Shown: positions 30,242-40,513, numbered from the stretch's first letter. The stretch is 64,000 nucleotides of DNA from Streptomyces flavotricini (GCF_020639365.1 NZ_JAINUL010000001.1:2183951-2247950), one strand, 5' to 3'. Program-made: numbers and translations. Notes: a model not told the origin generated them from the letters alone.

Positions 30242-33200
30242 GAGCCGGTCTTCTGGCTGCCGATCCGGCGGGCGGCCCGCAGGGCCCGCAGCGCGTCCTT
30301 TCCGCCGCCCGGTGCCGCCGCGGGAGCGGCACCCGGCGCGACGAGGCCGACCTGGCGGGTGCGGTCGATCCGGGTGATCCGGCCGGCGCCCGCGCCGCCC
30401 TGCGCCGGTGCCGCGTCCGCCGCGGCGAGGGCGTTGTCCACGGCCGCGGCCAGGTGCTCCAGCGTCGGGGTCTCGAACATCACCCGCAGGGGCAGCTGCG
30501 CCCCCAGCGACTCCCGCACGCGCACCGCGAAGCGGGACATCAGCAGCGAGTGGGCGCCGTGGTCGAAGAGGTTGTCGGTGCGGCCGACGGCCCCGGTGCC
30601 GAGCAGCTCCGCGAGGATCCCCGCCAGCTCCCGCTCGGTCGCCGTGGCCGGCTCGGCGCCGGGCCCGTCCGCCTCCGGCGCGGGCGGCTTGAGCGCCGCC
30701 CGGTCCACCTTGCCGCTGGTGCCCAGGGGGAAGGCGTCCACCCACACGAAGCGCGCGGGCACCATGTAGGCGGGCAGCACCCGCGCCAGCTCCTCGCGCA
30801 GGGCGCGGGTGGTGCCCCGCTCGTCGAAGTCCGCGCCGCGAGAGTCCCCGCCCCCGCGGACGTAAGCGATCAGCACCGCCGGGGCGTCCGGCGAGGGGCG
30901 GTGCACCACGGCCACGCCCTGGCTCAGCTCCGGCAGCCGGCTGAGCGCGGCGTCGATCTCGCCCAGTTCGATGCGGTGGCCGTTGACCTTGACCTGGTTG
31001 TCGACCCGCCCCAGCAGCTCGGTCCGGCCGTCCGCCGTGGTCCGCGCCAGGTCCCCGGTGCGGTACAGGCGGGCACCGGGGGTGTTCCCGTAGGGGTCCG
31101 GTACGAACTGCAGCGCGGTCAGGCCCGGCCGGCCCAGGTAGCCGCGGGCCAGCCCGGAGCCGCCGATCAGCAGCTCGCCGGCCGCTCCGGCGGGCACCGG
31201 TTCCAGCGCCCCGTCGAGCACGTACACCTGCGTGTTGGCGACGGGGGCGCCCAGCGGGGTGGCGGCCCCCGGTACCGCGGTGACCTGTGTGCCGGTCGAC
31301 CACACGGTGGTCTCGGTCGGCCCGTACAGGTTCCACAGGGTCCCCGTGCCGAACGACAGCAGCGTGCGGGCCAGCCCGGGGGAGAGGGCTTCGCCGCCGC
31401 TGGCCATCGCCAGCCCCGGGGTGCCGGTCCAACCCGCCTCGCACAGCAGCCGCCAGGTGGCGGGGGTGGCCTGCATCGTCGAGAAGGCGCCGGAGTCCAG
31501 CCGCACCCGCAGCTGCTCCCCGCTGGCCGCGATCCTGCGCGACGCGATGTGCGAGCAGCCGCCGGTGATCAGCGGGAGGTAGGCCTCCAGGGCGGAGATG
31601 TCGAAGGAGAAGGTGGTCACGGCCAGCAGCCGGCCGCCCTCGGCGGGCTTCAGCAGCCGGACCATGGCGGCCAGGAAGTTGGCCAGCGCGCCGTGCGGGA
31701 CCTGCACCCCCTTGGGACGCCCGGTCGAGCCGGAGGTGTACAGCAGGTAGGCCGCCTGGTCGGGGCGTACGCGGACGTCGGGCGGGGAGGCGGGCAGCAC
31801 GGCCAGCTCCGCGGCCAGTTCGTCGAGGACCAGCCGGACCGGGCCGTTCACGGCCGACCCGGCGGTCCCGGTCGTCCCGGCGGTCCCGGTCGTCCCGGCG
31901 GTCCCGGCCGTTTCCACCGACGAGTCGGTGATCACGATCCGGGCCCCGCTGTCGGCCAGCAGGTACCCGATCCGCCCGGCCGGCAGGTGCGGGTCGACCG
32001 GCAGGTAACTGCCGCCCGCCCGCAGCACCGCGAGCATCGCCACCACCATGGACTCGTCGTGCGGCAGCCGCACGGCCACGGTCTCCTCGGCCCGCAGCCC
32101 CCGCGCGAGGAGCAGCCGGGCGAGCCGGTTCACGGCCGCGTCCAGCTCCCGGTAGCTCAGCGTCCGGGCGGCGCGCACGCGGTCCGCGTCCGGGGCGGGC
32201 CCGGCGCCGAGCGCGTACTCGGTGTCGTCGAAGGCCAGGGCGGGCGCGTCGGGCGTCCGGGCGGCCTGCGCGGCCACCAGCTCGTGCACCGGGACCTCCG
32301 AAGTCCCCGGTACGGCCGTGTCGTTGCGGCCGTGCAGGACGGCGGCCCGCTCGGCCGCGGGCATCAGCGGCAGCAGGGCGGCGGGACGCTCCGGGTCCGC
32401 GGCGACGGCGTCCAGCAGGGCGCACAGCCCGGCGGCCATCCGCTCGGCCGTGGCGTCCTCGAACAGGGCGCGGTCGAACTGGAGCAGCCCGCTGAGCGTG
32501 CCGTCCACCTCGGCGAAGGTCAGCTGGAGGTCCATCTGGGCGTGCGGCTGGTCCAGGGCCACGGGCCGCATGTCCAGCCCGCCCAGGTCGAACCGGGAGG
32601 CCGGATCGCCCAGGACGAACGCGGCCAGGGGTCCCGACTGGAGCGTGAACAGGGCCTGCACCAGCGGGGTGCGGCTCGTGTCGCGCGCCACCCGGCTCCG
32701 CTCGACCAGCAGCGACAGCGGCATCGCGCCGTGCCGCAGGGCGGCCGGCACGCGCTGCGCGGCCCGCCGCAGCAGGGCGGTGAAGGACTCGCCCGGCCGC
32801 AGGTCGGCGCGCAGCACCGCGGTGTTCAGGAACGGCCCGACGACCTCCGCCGTGTCGGCGTGCTCCCGGCCGTGGACGGGGGAGCCCACGAGCAGGCTGG
32901 CCTGCCCGGCGGTGCGGCCCAGCATCAGCTGGTACGCGGTCAGCAGGACGGTGTAGAGGGTGGTCCCCTCGGCGCGGGCGAGGGCGCCCAGCGCTGCGGC
33001 GGTCCCCGGCTGCAGCCGGAAGCGCCGCGCCCCGGCCGGGGCGCGCCGGCGGGCCGGCCGTACGTGGTCGGCGGGCAGTTCCAGTACGGTCGGGGCGCCC
33101 GCCAGCTCGCGCTGCCAGAACTCCCACAGCCGCTCGCCCTCCGCTCCGGCGAGCCGTCCGGCCTGGCGGTGCACGGCCGCGCCGAAACCGGGCACGGCCC

Positions 33201-35721
33201 GCGCCCCGGGGGCGGGGCCACCGGTCTCGGCCCGGTAGTGCGCGCCCAGCTCCCGCAGCAGGATCTCCAGGGACCACAGGTCGCAGACCAGGTGGTGCAG
33301 GGAGACGACCAGCCGGTGCCGGCCCGGTCCGCAGCGCAGCAGGGCCACCCGCAGCAGGGGGCCGGCCTCCACGTCGAAGGGCCGGTAGGCGAGCGCGGTC
33401 AGCTCGGCCCGCATACGCTCGGCCGGCCAGGCGCTCGCGTCGGTCTCGGTGAACTCCGGCTCCAGTTCGGCGTGGACGCGCTGGACGGGGCCGTCGCCGA
33501 CCTCGGGGAAGGTGGTGCGCAGGGCCGAGTGGCGTCGTACGACGGACGCCAGCGCGCGGCGCAGCGCGGCCGTGTCCACCTCGCCGGAGAGCTCCGCGGC
33601 CGCGGCGAGGTGGTACGCGGTGCTGTCCGGGTCCATCCGGTGCATGAACCACATGGCCCGCTGCCCGTGGGAGAGTTCGCCGTCGCCGGGCGGGGTGTCG
33701 GCGGGCGGCGCGGGCGCCGTGCCCGATGCCCCGGCGTCCGCGGCGGCGATCGCGTCGGCCAGCTCGGCCAGGGTCAGCGAGAACGCCTCCTCCGGGCCGA
33801 GCGCGAGCCCGAACTCCCGCTGGAGCCGGTGCAGGAGCCGTACCGAGTCCAGGGAGTCCAGGCCCAGGGCCGCCGGGGAGGCGTCCACGGGCACCTCCTC
33901 GGGCCGGGTCCGCAGCAGTACGGCCGCGGCCCGCCGCAGGTGGGCCAGGACCGCCTCGCGGTCACCGGCGGCCGGTACGGGCGCTTCCGCGGCCGCGCCC
34001 CCGGCCGCGCCCCCGGCCGCGGCGGCCGGCGGCTCCTCGTCGGCGTGGACGGCGGTCACCAGCAGCTCGCCCGCCAGGTAGGCGGCGCGGCAGGCGTGCC
34101 GGGCCACCTTGCCGCTGGAGGTGCGCGGCAGCGAGGCCGTACGGATCAGGACCACGGCGCTCGGGCGCACCTCGTGCTGCTCGGCGATCTTGGCCTGTAC
34201 GGCACGCGCCAGCTCCGCCGGGTCCGCCAGCCCGTGGCCGTGGATCAGCTCCTGGACGACGACCAGCCGCTCGACGCCGTCGGCGCCGGTGACGGAGAAG
34301 GCGGCGCCGCCGTTGCCGCGCAGCGCGGGCGAGCAGCGCTCGGCGGTCAGCTCGATGTCCTGCGGGTAGTGGTTGCGGCCGCGGATGATGATCAGGTCCT
34401 TGCGGCGGCCCGTCACGTACAGCTCGCGCGCGTCGCCCTCGCCGGAGAGGAAGCCGAGGTCGCCGGTGCGCAGGAAGCCGGTGCCGTCGCCGCCCTCGAC
34501 GAGCGCGCCGAAGGTGTCGGCGACGGCGTCGGTGCGGTTGAAGTAGCCGCGCGCCACGCTCGGGCCGGCCACCCACACCTCGCCGACCTCCCCGTCGGCC
34601 ACGGGGAGCCGGGTCTGCGGGTCGACGATCTCCAGCCGCTGCTCGGGCGGCAGCACCCCGGAGGCGACCAGTTCGCCGGCCACGCCGGAGCCGGCGGGCG
34701 GCTCGCAGGTGCGGAAACCGGTGCCCGCGGGGCCGCCCGTCACCAGCAGGGAGCCCTCGGCCAGCCCGTAGCAGGGCAGGAAGGCTTCGGGGCGGAAGCC
34801 GGAGACGGCGAAGGCCTCGGCGAAGCGGTGCAGCGAGGCCGGGCGGACGGGCTCGGCGCCGTTGTACGCCACCTGCCAGGACGACAGGTCCAGCGCGGCC
34901 CGCTGCTCCTCGGTGGTGCGCTCGACGGCCAGGTCGTAGGCGAAGTTGGGGCCGCCGGTGACGGTCGCCCGCTCCTCGGCGACCACGCCCAGCCAGCGCA
35001 GCGGGTCGCGGGCGAAGGTGCTCGGCGCCATCAGCGACATCGTGCCGCCCGCGCGGACCGTGCCCATGACCGAGCCGATCAGGCCCATGTCGTGGTACAT
35101 CGGCAGCCACGACACCCCGCGCATCCCGGTGTCCAGCCCGAAGACCCGGCCGATCATCGCGGTGTTGTGCAGCAGGTTGCCGTGGCTCAGGACGACGCCG
35201 CGCGGCGTCGAGGTGGAGCCGGAGGTGTACTGGAGGAAGGCCGTGGCGTCCTCGCCGATCCGCGGGGCGTGCCAAGTCGGCGCGTCCTCGGCGCTCATCG
35301 CGTCGGTCGCCACCAGCCGCAGCGGCGGCACCCCGTCGGCGGAGGCCAGGCGAGGCGCGAGCCGGTCGCGGATCACCGCGGTCGTCAGTGCCGTGTCCGC
35401 GCCGCTGTCGCGCACGATCGCGGCGAGCCGCTCGGTCGAGCGGACACCCCGGCTCGGCGGATACGCGGGGACCGCGACGACGCCCGCGTACAGGCAGCCG
35501 AAGAAGGCGGCCACGTAGTCCAGTCCGGCGGGGAACAGCAGGACGGCACTGCGCCCGGCAAGTCCCAGGTCCGCCAGGTGCGCCGCCACGGCCCGGGCGC
35601 GGGCGTCGAGCCCGGCCCAGTCGAGGTGCTCGGGCTCGCCCGGCTCCTCGGAGTGGAAGCGGAAGGCCGTCGCGTGCGGGCGCTCCTGTGCCGTACCGGA
35701 AAGTACGTCTCGCCAGTTCAT
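30238..35721 (-). CDS. Lipo-initiation NRPS: FAAL-ACP-C-A-T (1827 aa)
   Basis: A fatty acyl-AMP ligase comes first (about 1-585; FLQYTSGSTSTPRGVVLSH and SWLPMYHDMGLIG are the FAAL marks), then an ACP (Ser623 in LGLDSLDS), a starter-type condensation domain (HHLVCDL at 809), an adenylation domain ([11 protein letters not shown] near 1330) and a carrier domain (Ser1725 in DHGAHSLLMS). The FAAL loads a fatty acid as acyl-AMP without CoA; the C domain acylates the first amino acid. The A-domain pocket reads D-I-L-Q-A-G-L-V-W-K, close to Gly codes. The C-terminal tail carries RITRIDRTRQV, a docking-like piece. ATG 35721 has AAAGGA upstream. Its promoter region holds a TnpB element. Confidence 0.95.
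31861..31912. repeat. Tandem 18-base coding repeat inside the first NRPS adenylation domain
   Basis: Nearly three units of cggtcccggtcgtcccgg encode Thr-Ala-Gly-Thr-Thr-Gly steps in a surface loop of the A domain, just before the SAVNGPVRLVLDE segment. It interrupts no core motif. Confidence 0.65.
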
Positions 35722-35740
35722 CAGGGTCCTTTCGTGGATA

Positions 35741-35759
35741 CCCCCACTTTCAGAGGGGG
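35741..35759. mobile_element. Hairpin at the left side of the first TnpB element
   Basis: ccccc and ggggg flank a 9-base loop (actttcaga), followed by gaggaagcgaaac. IS200/IS605 elements carry such subterminal hairpins at both ends. The exact left end could not be fixed. The sequence could also be a right-end remnant of another copy, as gagg after the stem resembles right-end patterns. Confidence 0.45.
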
Positions 35760-35875
35760 GAGGAAGCGAAACTCCCGCGGAGCAGTGCAGGACGCGGCCT
35801 TGAACCTCTTGGGCGAAGACTCGCGCTTTGACCTGCAGATTTGGCCCTTGTTTATGGGCTCCCCAGCTTGTGGGC

Positions 35876-36880
35876 GTGACCACGGGCCATGTGAAGCGGG
35901 CGTTCAAGTACCGCTTCCATCCGACGGATGTGCAGGCAGCGGAGCCGTCTCGCGCCTTCGGCTGTGTTCGCAAGGTCTACAACCTGGCGCTCGCTGCCCG
36001 GACGGAGGCGTGGGCGCGGAAGGAGCGCGTCAACTACAGCCAGGCGTCCGGGATGCTGACCGTGTGGAAGAAGACCGAGGAGCTGGCGTTCCTGGGTGAG
36101 GTGTCGTCGGTTCCGCTCCAGCAGTGCCTTCGGCACTTGCAGGCGGCGTTCAGCAATTTCTTCGGCAAGCGGGCGAAGTACCCGCGGTTCAAGTCGCGGA
36201 AGAAGTCCCGGAAGTCCGCCGAGTACACGGGCAGCGGTTTCCGCTTCCGTGACGGGAAGCTGACGCTGGCGAAGATGGCAGGGCCCTTGGACATCGTGTG
36301 GTCCCGGCCGTTGCCGGAGGGATCTCTTCCGTCCATGGTGACCGTGTCCCAGGACGCGGCCGGGCGGTGGTTCGTGTCGCTGCTGTGCGAGGACCCGAAC
36401 GTGGTCCCCCTCCCTGCCGTCGGTACTGCGCTCGGCATCGACGCGGGCCTGGACCGGCTCACCACTCGACTCGTACGTGAAAACCAAACGCTCGTGATCG
36501 AGAACCTGACCGTGCGCACCATGGTCAAGAACCGAGGCCTTGCCCGTGCCGTCTCCGATGCCGCCTGGCGGCAGATGCGCAGGATGCTGGAGCACGAGGC
36601 CGCCTGGTACGGGCGGGACCTCGTGGTCGTGGACCGGTGGTTCCCCTCCTCCAAGCTGTGCTCCCACTGCGGCTCCCTCGCCGGGAAGATGCCGCTGAGC
36701 GTCCGCGCGTGGACGTGCGAGGGCTGTGGCACGATCCATGACCGGGATGTGAACGCGGCGAAGAACCTTCTGGCCGCCGGACGGGCGGTTGCAGCCTGTG
36801 GAGCTGGTGTAAGACCTCAACGGAGAACTCCGGGCGGGCAGTCGGCGATGAAGCAGGAAACCCCACGGCCCGAGCCGTAG
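35876..36880 (+). CDS. tnpB: TnpB (IS200/IS605 OrfB), internally deleted (334 aa)
   Basis: This RNA-guided nuclease family of IS200/IS605 elements has the N-terminal helix-turn-helix block (VKRAFKYRFHPTDVQAAEPS), then the RuvC nuclease and zinc ribbon (CSHCG...CEGCG). The three acidic residues are kept: Asp189 in GIDAGLD, Glu209 in LVIENL and Asp in HDRDVNAAKNL. However, only 20 residues separate the first two, against 90 in the second TnpB of this window, and GLD runs straight into LTTRLVRENQTLVIE. An in-frame deletion of about 70 residues is the simplest cause, and cleavage activity is doubtful. No TnpA is nearby. The GTG start at 35876 opens VTTGHVKRAFKYR. Confidence 0.88.
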   Translation: MTTGHVKRAFKYRFHPTDVQAAEPSRAFGCVRKVYNLALAARTEAWARKERVNYSQASGMLTVWKKTEELAFLGEVSSVPLQQCLRHLQAAFSNFFGKRAKYPRFKSRKKSRKSAEYTGSGFRFRDGKLTLAKMAGPLDIVWSRPLPEGSLPSMVTVSQDAAGRWFVSLLCEDPNVVPLPAVGTALGIDAGLDRLTTRLVRENQTLVIENLTVRTMVKNRGLARAVSDAAWRQMRRMLEHEAAWYGRDLVVVDRWFPSSKLCSHCGSLAGKMPLSVRAWTCEGCGTIHDRDVNAAKNLLAAGRAVAACGAGVRPQRRTPGGQSAMKQETPRPEP

Positions 36881-36916
36881 GACCCCCCTCGCTACGAGGG
36901 GGGGAGGACGTCAAGT
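36860..36916 (+). ncRNA. Candidate omega-RNA scaffold and right end of the first TnpB element
   Basis: Overlapping the end of tnpB are two stems in a row: acggcccgagccgt (36865-36878) and a 9-bp stem cccccctcg/cgagggggg with loop cta (36883-36903), then gaggacgtcaag. This layout matches the right ends from which TnpB guide RNAs are processed; the guide would begin near 36917 in non-coding DNA. Confidence 0.55.
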
Positions 36917-37099
36917 AACGACCTCACCTCGATCGATCGCGCAGCGGTCAACGGTGCACACCTTGGCCCAGTCGCCCTCCCCGCCTCGATCGGGGCTTTC
37001 CCCGACTGCCCCGCGCGGGCGGGGGCTGTGAGAGTCCGTCAGGGTGCCCGGACCCCGGTCTCCCGCAGTCCGCCGTCAACGGCGTCCCGGAGCAGCCGC
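36917..37099. other. Intergenic DNA between the TnpB right end and the MFS operator
   Basis: 183 bases without a gene. It starts with a moderately AT-richer stretch (taacgacctcacctcgatcg) and continues into GC-rich sequence. A minor hairpin-forming part lies near 36985-37020. No open frame, promoter or known motif could be supported. Confidence 0.4.
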
Positions 37100-37123
37100 G
37101 TTAACGGCGTTAACGCCGTTAAC
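37100..37123. promoter_or_regulatory. 24-bp perfect palindrome upstream of the MFS exporter, candidate operator
   Basis: The sequence is three gttaac boxes spaced by ggc/gcc (gttaacggcgtt and its exact reverse complement), with further half-sites following (aacgccgtca) and preceding (cgtcaacggcg at 37075). It ends 43 bases before the ATG of the transporter, a normal place for a repressor operator such as TetR or MarR families use. No such regulator gene is in the insert. Confidence 0.65.
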
Positions 37124-37166
37124 GCCGTCACCGCGGCGGGCGCCGAGAACCCGTGGAAAGGTCACC

Positions 37167-38468
37167 ATGACGAGCACCGAGCCACGCACCGAGCCCGGCA
37201 CCGGGCCGGCCCGCCCCCGCCACCCGCTGCGCACGACGCGCGACTACCGGGCCCTGTGGGTCGGGGACGCCGTCTCCCAGTTCGGCTCCAAGATCACGGA
37301 ATTCGTACTGCCGCTGCTGATGGTCACCGGCCTGCACGCGACCGGCACACAGGTCGGCCTGCTCCAGACCCTCTACATGGCGCCGTTCTTCCTGCTGCCG
37401 CTGTTCGCCGGGGTCTGGCTGGACCGCCGCCCCGCCCGCCCCGTGATGATCGCCGCCGACCTCGCCCGCTTCGCCCTCGTGCTGGCCGTCCCCGTCCTCG
37501 CCCTGCTGGGCGGGCTCGCGCTGTGGCACGTCTGGCTGATCGCCCTGCTCGGCGGCTCCCTGAGCGCGGTCTACGACATCGCCGCCACCGCCTACCTGCC
37601 GCGGCTGCTGCCCGCCGCCCAGCTCCCGGCCGCCAACAGCCTGGTGACGGCCAACCAGGCCGTCGGCGGCACCGCCGGTCCCGGCCTCGCCGGCTGGCTC
37701 GCGGCGCTCTTCGGCCCCGCCGCCACCCTCGTCTTCGACGCCCTGTCCTACCTGGCCTCCGCCAGCGCCCTGATGCTCGTGCGCCACCGCGAGAAGACCG
37801 TCCGCTCCGCCGCCCCGCGCGACCTGCGCCGGGAGCTCCGGGAGGGGCTGCGCTCGGTCCTGGACAACCCGCCGCTGCGCGCCGTCGCCGTCCACGCGGG
37901 CATCTACAACGCGGGCGTCGCCCTGCTGAACCTGGCCTTCCTGATGCGCTTCGTCCGTGAACTCGGGCACGACAGCGCCGACTTCGGGCTGGTCATGGTG
38001 GCCGGCGGGCTCGGGGCCGTGGCCGGGGCGCTCACCGCCCCGCTGCTGCTGCGCCGCCTCGGCTTCGGACCGGCCTTCCTGACCGTCCTGGTCTTCTCGA
38101 CCACGCCGTACCTGCTGCTGCTCACCGCCGACGGCGGCGGCGCCGACCTGCCCGTGAGCGCACTCGCCTACCTGCTGGGCACCGGAGGCGCCTCGGCGGG
38201 CAGCGTGATCGCGGTGACCATGCGGCAGCGACTGACCGCCCCGCACCTGTACGCCCGGATGACGGCGACCTACCGGCTCATCAGCTTCGGGATGCTCACG
38301 CTGGGCACCACCTGCGCCGGGCTGCTCACCCAGTACGCGGGGGCCCGTACCGCCCTCGCCGTCGCACCGGTCCTGCTGCTGCTCTCGGTCGCGCCGATCG
38401 CGGGCCGTTCCGTACGCACCCTGCGCACCGTCCCGGATCAGGCCGCGGAGGTGGCCTGCGCCTCCTGA
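37167..38468 (+). CDS. MFS exporter (433 aa)
   Basis: About twelve membrane helices with the motif-A-like loop GVWLDRRPARPVM after helix 2 and YDIAATAYLPRLLP place it among MFS_3/enterobactin-type (EntS-like) exporters often found in biosynthetic clusters. It is likely responsible for secretion and self-resistance of the NRPS product. ATG 37167 follows GGAAAGG by 6 bases; a longer frame upstream would include the palindromic operator. It is convergent with the TDO-like gene pair and overlaps the last 31 bases of the second of them, so the two transcripts are antisense at their ends. Confidence 0.88.
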   Translation: MTSTEPRTEPGTGPARPRHPLRTTRDYRALWVGDAVSQFGSKITEFVLPLLMVTGLHATGTQVGLLQTLYMAPFFLLPLFAGVWLDRRPARPVMIAADLARFALVLAVPVLALLGGLALWHVWLIALLGGSLSAVYDIAATAYLPRLLPAAQLPAANSLVTANQAVGGTAGPGLAGWLAALFGPAATLVFDALSYLASASALMLVRHREKTVRSAAPRDLRRELREGLRSVLDNPPLRAVAVHAGIYNAGVALLNLAFLMRFVRELGHDSADFGLVMVAGGLGAVAGALTAPLLLRRLGFGPAFLTVLVFSTTPYLLLLTADGGGADLPVSALAYLLGTGGASAGSVIAVTMRQRLTAPHLYARMTATYRLISFGMLTLGTTCAGLLTQYAGARTALAVAPVLLLLSVAPIAGRSVRTLRTVPDQAAEVACAS

Positions 38469-39682
38469 GAGCGGTGCACGGAGTCGAACACGGGGATCTT
38501 CCGCACCTCGCCGAGGTAGGGGGTCCCCTCCGTGTATCCGGTGCCGCTGCGGTTGCCCAGCATCCGTACGGCGAGCCGGTAGTGGGTCTGGCGCCAGCGG
38601 CGCAGGGCGGAGGCGAACTCCTCCATCGCCGCGGCCGCAGGGAGCACGCGGCCGCGGCCGCCGGGCGGCCCCGACAGGGCGTCCGCGTACGCGTCGTCCA
38701 GGGTCCGCTGGCCGGCCAGCACCTGCTCGCGGACCTCGGGCACGGAGCGGTAGGCGTGCGAGTGGAGCCGCTCGGCGTCGGGGGTCCGGCACAGGGACTC
38801 CACCAGCTTGTACGAGCGCGACTGGATGGCGCTCGCCCCCTCGGTGAACTCCCGGAACACCCGGAAGGCCTCGGCCTGCATGGTGGCGAGCAGCGAGAAC
38901 AGCGGCGCGGACTCCGTCAGGGCCGTCGCCGCGCGGCGCAGCCGGTCCGCGGCGGCGGGCCCGTGGCCCGCGTCGAGGGACTCGATCGCCGCCCGCAGCT
39001 CGGCCGCCAGCAGGGTGAAGGTGGCCTCGAAGGCCTGGAGCACGCGGATGAACAGGTACTCGTCGTGCGTCACGTGCACCGGCAGCATGCTCAGCTCCAG
39101 CACCAGCCGTTCCCGCCCGGTCATCGACGCGTCGGAGGTCTCCCACAGCCGGCGCGCCGCCTTCTCGGGCTCCTCGCCCGGTACGGGGCCGGGCAGTCCC
39201 AGCCGGGCCAGCGCGGGGGCGGCCACCCGCAGTGCCAGCCGGTGGCGCTTGCCGACCAGCAGCGGGGACGGGCGCAGCTGCGGCAGCAGGGCGGTCTCCC
39301 CGGCCACGGCGGCCAGTTCGAAGCGGGCGAGGTCGCCGAGGAGGTGCACGACGAGCCGGTCGCGGTGCCGGCGTATCTCCTCCGGAGCGGCCCCGGCGGG
39401 CGGGGCCAGCAGGGACAGTGCGGTGTAGGTGGGGTAGTCGTAGCGGCCGTCGTACTTGTCGAGGGCGGTGTCCAGGAACCGGTCGAGCACCTCGCGCGCG
39501 GCCTCCTGCGCGGCCCCGGCCGGGGCGGGCGCGGCGGTCATTTCCGCGCGCGCCCGGTCGAGCAGGGCCAGCAGCGGGTCGGAGACGAAGTGCTTGCCGC
39601 CCTCCCGGTAGGCCGCGACCACGCCGGCGTAGGGGAAACGGTCCGGCTCGGGCGCTGCGAGCCAGTCGGTGAGCGCTTTCAT
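38438..39682 (-). CDS. Large TDO-superfamily haem protein (414 aa)
   Basis: It resembles actinobacterial proteins with a tryptophan-2,3-dioxygenase-like fold but longer than TDO. Visible features: LDKYDGRYDYPTYTAL, the helix HDEYLFIRVLQAFEATFTLL that takes the place of the TDO haem-pocket helix, and EGASAIQSRSYKLVESL. Haem ligation and substrate are not proven from sequence. Its ATG overlaps the stop of the TDO gene before it (ATGA), so the two proteins are made together and may act on one substrate or as a complex. It ends inside the convergent MFS gene. Confidence 0.72.
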   Translation of the reverse strand: MKALTDWLAAPEPDRFPYAGVVAAYREGGKHFVSDPLLALLDRARAEMTAAPAPAGAAQEAAREVLDRFLDTALDKYDGRYDYPTYTALSLLAPPAGAAPEEIRRHRDRLVVHLLGDLARFELAAVAGETALLPQLRPSPLLVGKRHRLALRVAAPALARLGLPGPVPGEEPEKAARRLWETSDASMTGRERLVLELSMLPVHVTHDEYLFIRVLQAFEATFTLLAAELRAAIESLDAGHGPAAADRLRRAATALTESAPLFSLLATMQAEAFRVFREFTEGASAIQSRSYKLVESLCRTPDAERLHSHAYRSVPEVREQVLAGQRTLDDAYADALSGPPGGRGRVLPAAAAMEEFASALRRWRQTHYRLAVRMLGNRSGTGYTEGTPYLGEVRKIPVFDSVHRSQEAQATSAA

Positions 39683-40500
39683 TTGCGGTCTTTCTCCTCG
39701 GGAAGGGGGGCCGCCGGGCAGGGAGCCGCCGGGGGCGCGGTCGGAGCGGCCGGGGCGGCGTCGCCCATCGGGCCGGTGCGGGTGAGCTCGGTGCGCACGA
39801 GCCACAGGCGCGGGAAGAACTGGTGGCCGATCAGCTTGGTGAGCACGCCGATGGGGATGCCCTTGGTGCCCAGGACGTCCTCGCCCAGCAGGCGGAGCGC
39901 CATCTTGCAGTGCTCCACCCGCCACAGGGAGATCCCCTCGTCCCAGCCGATCAGGGCCTCGGCGAGGCGGTGCACGGGTGTGTCGGGCTGCGTGCGGTAG
40001 ACCTCGGCGAGGTCGATGCCCCGCTCCTCGACGGCGCGGTCGAAGGCCTCGCCGAGCAGCGCGGTGGCGCGGCGGGCGGCCGCCCAGCCGGGGGACTCGA
40101 AACCGGAGCCGTGGCCCAGGACGGTACGGATGGTCTGGAAGTCCCAGGGGGAGAGCCGGCGCATCATCTCCAGCTGGTCGGTGGCCAGCCGCACGCCGAG
40201 CCGGGCCCGCTCCAGCAGCCGTACGGCCGTGTCGAAGGAGCCCTCGCCGATCAGCCGGGTGCTGTCGGTGAGTTCCTGGCAGGCGAGCTTGAGCCACAGC
40301 TCGGTGGACTGGTGCACCACCTGGAAGAGCAGCTCGTCGCGGTGGATGACCTCCTCCGGGCGGCGCTGGAGGGACAGCAGGGTGTCGGTCCGCATGTAGC
40401 GGGCGTAGTCCGTGTCCCCCGTGCCGGGCAGCACCGGTACGGAGTAGTCCTTGCCGGCGGGTGCGGCCCCCGCCTCGGGTTCGGTGGTCTGGGTGGTCAC
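39679..40500 (-). CDS. Tryptophan 2,3-dioxygenase family protein (273 aa)
   Basis: It shows TDO family blocks: FQVVHQSTELWLKLACQEL (distal haem-pocket His helix), LSPWDFQTIRTVLGHGSGFE and WRVEHCKMALRLLGEDVLG, in which the His after WRVE is the expected proximal haem ligand, then LTKLIGHQFFPRLWLVRTEL. TDO opens the indole ring of tryptophan; relatives in biosynthetic clusters oxidise Trp derivatives differently. The substrate here is unknown, perhaps a Trp-derived building block. GTG 40500 follows GGAGAA. It is in the same transcript as the C-T protein, 13 bases after it. Confidence 0.82.
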   Translation of the reverse strand: MTTQTTEPEAGAAPAGKDYSVPVLPGTGDTDYARYMRTDTLLSLQRRPEEVIHRDELLFQVVHQSTELWLKLACQELTDSTRLIGEGSFDTAVRLLERARLGVRLATDQLEMMRRLSPWDFQTIRTVLGHGSGFESPGWAAARRATALLGEAFDRAVEERGIDLAEVYRTQPDTPVHRLAEALIGWDEGISLWRVEHCKMALRLLGEDVLGTKGIPIGVLTKLIGHQFFPRLWLVRTELTRTGPMGDAAPAAPTAPPAAPCPAAPLPEEKDRK

Positions 40501-40513
40501 GGGGCTTCTCCTG

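Noticed and set aside
35741..36916. Complete IS200/IS605 transposon with its own TnpA
   Set aside because: No Tyr-type TnpA frame is present on either strand around the element. It is a TnpB-only element.
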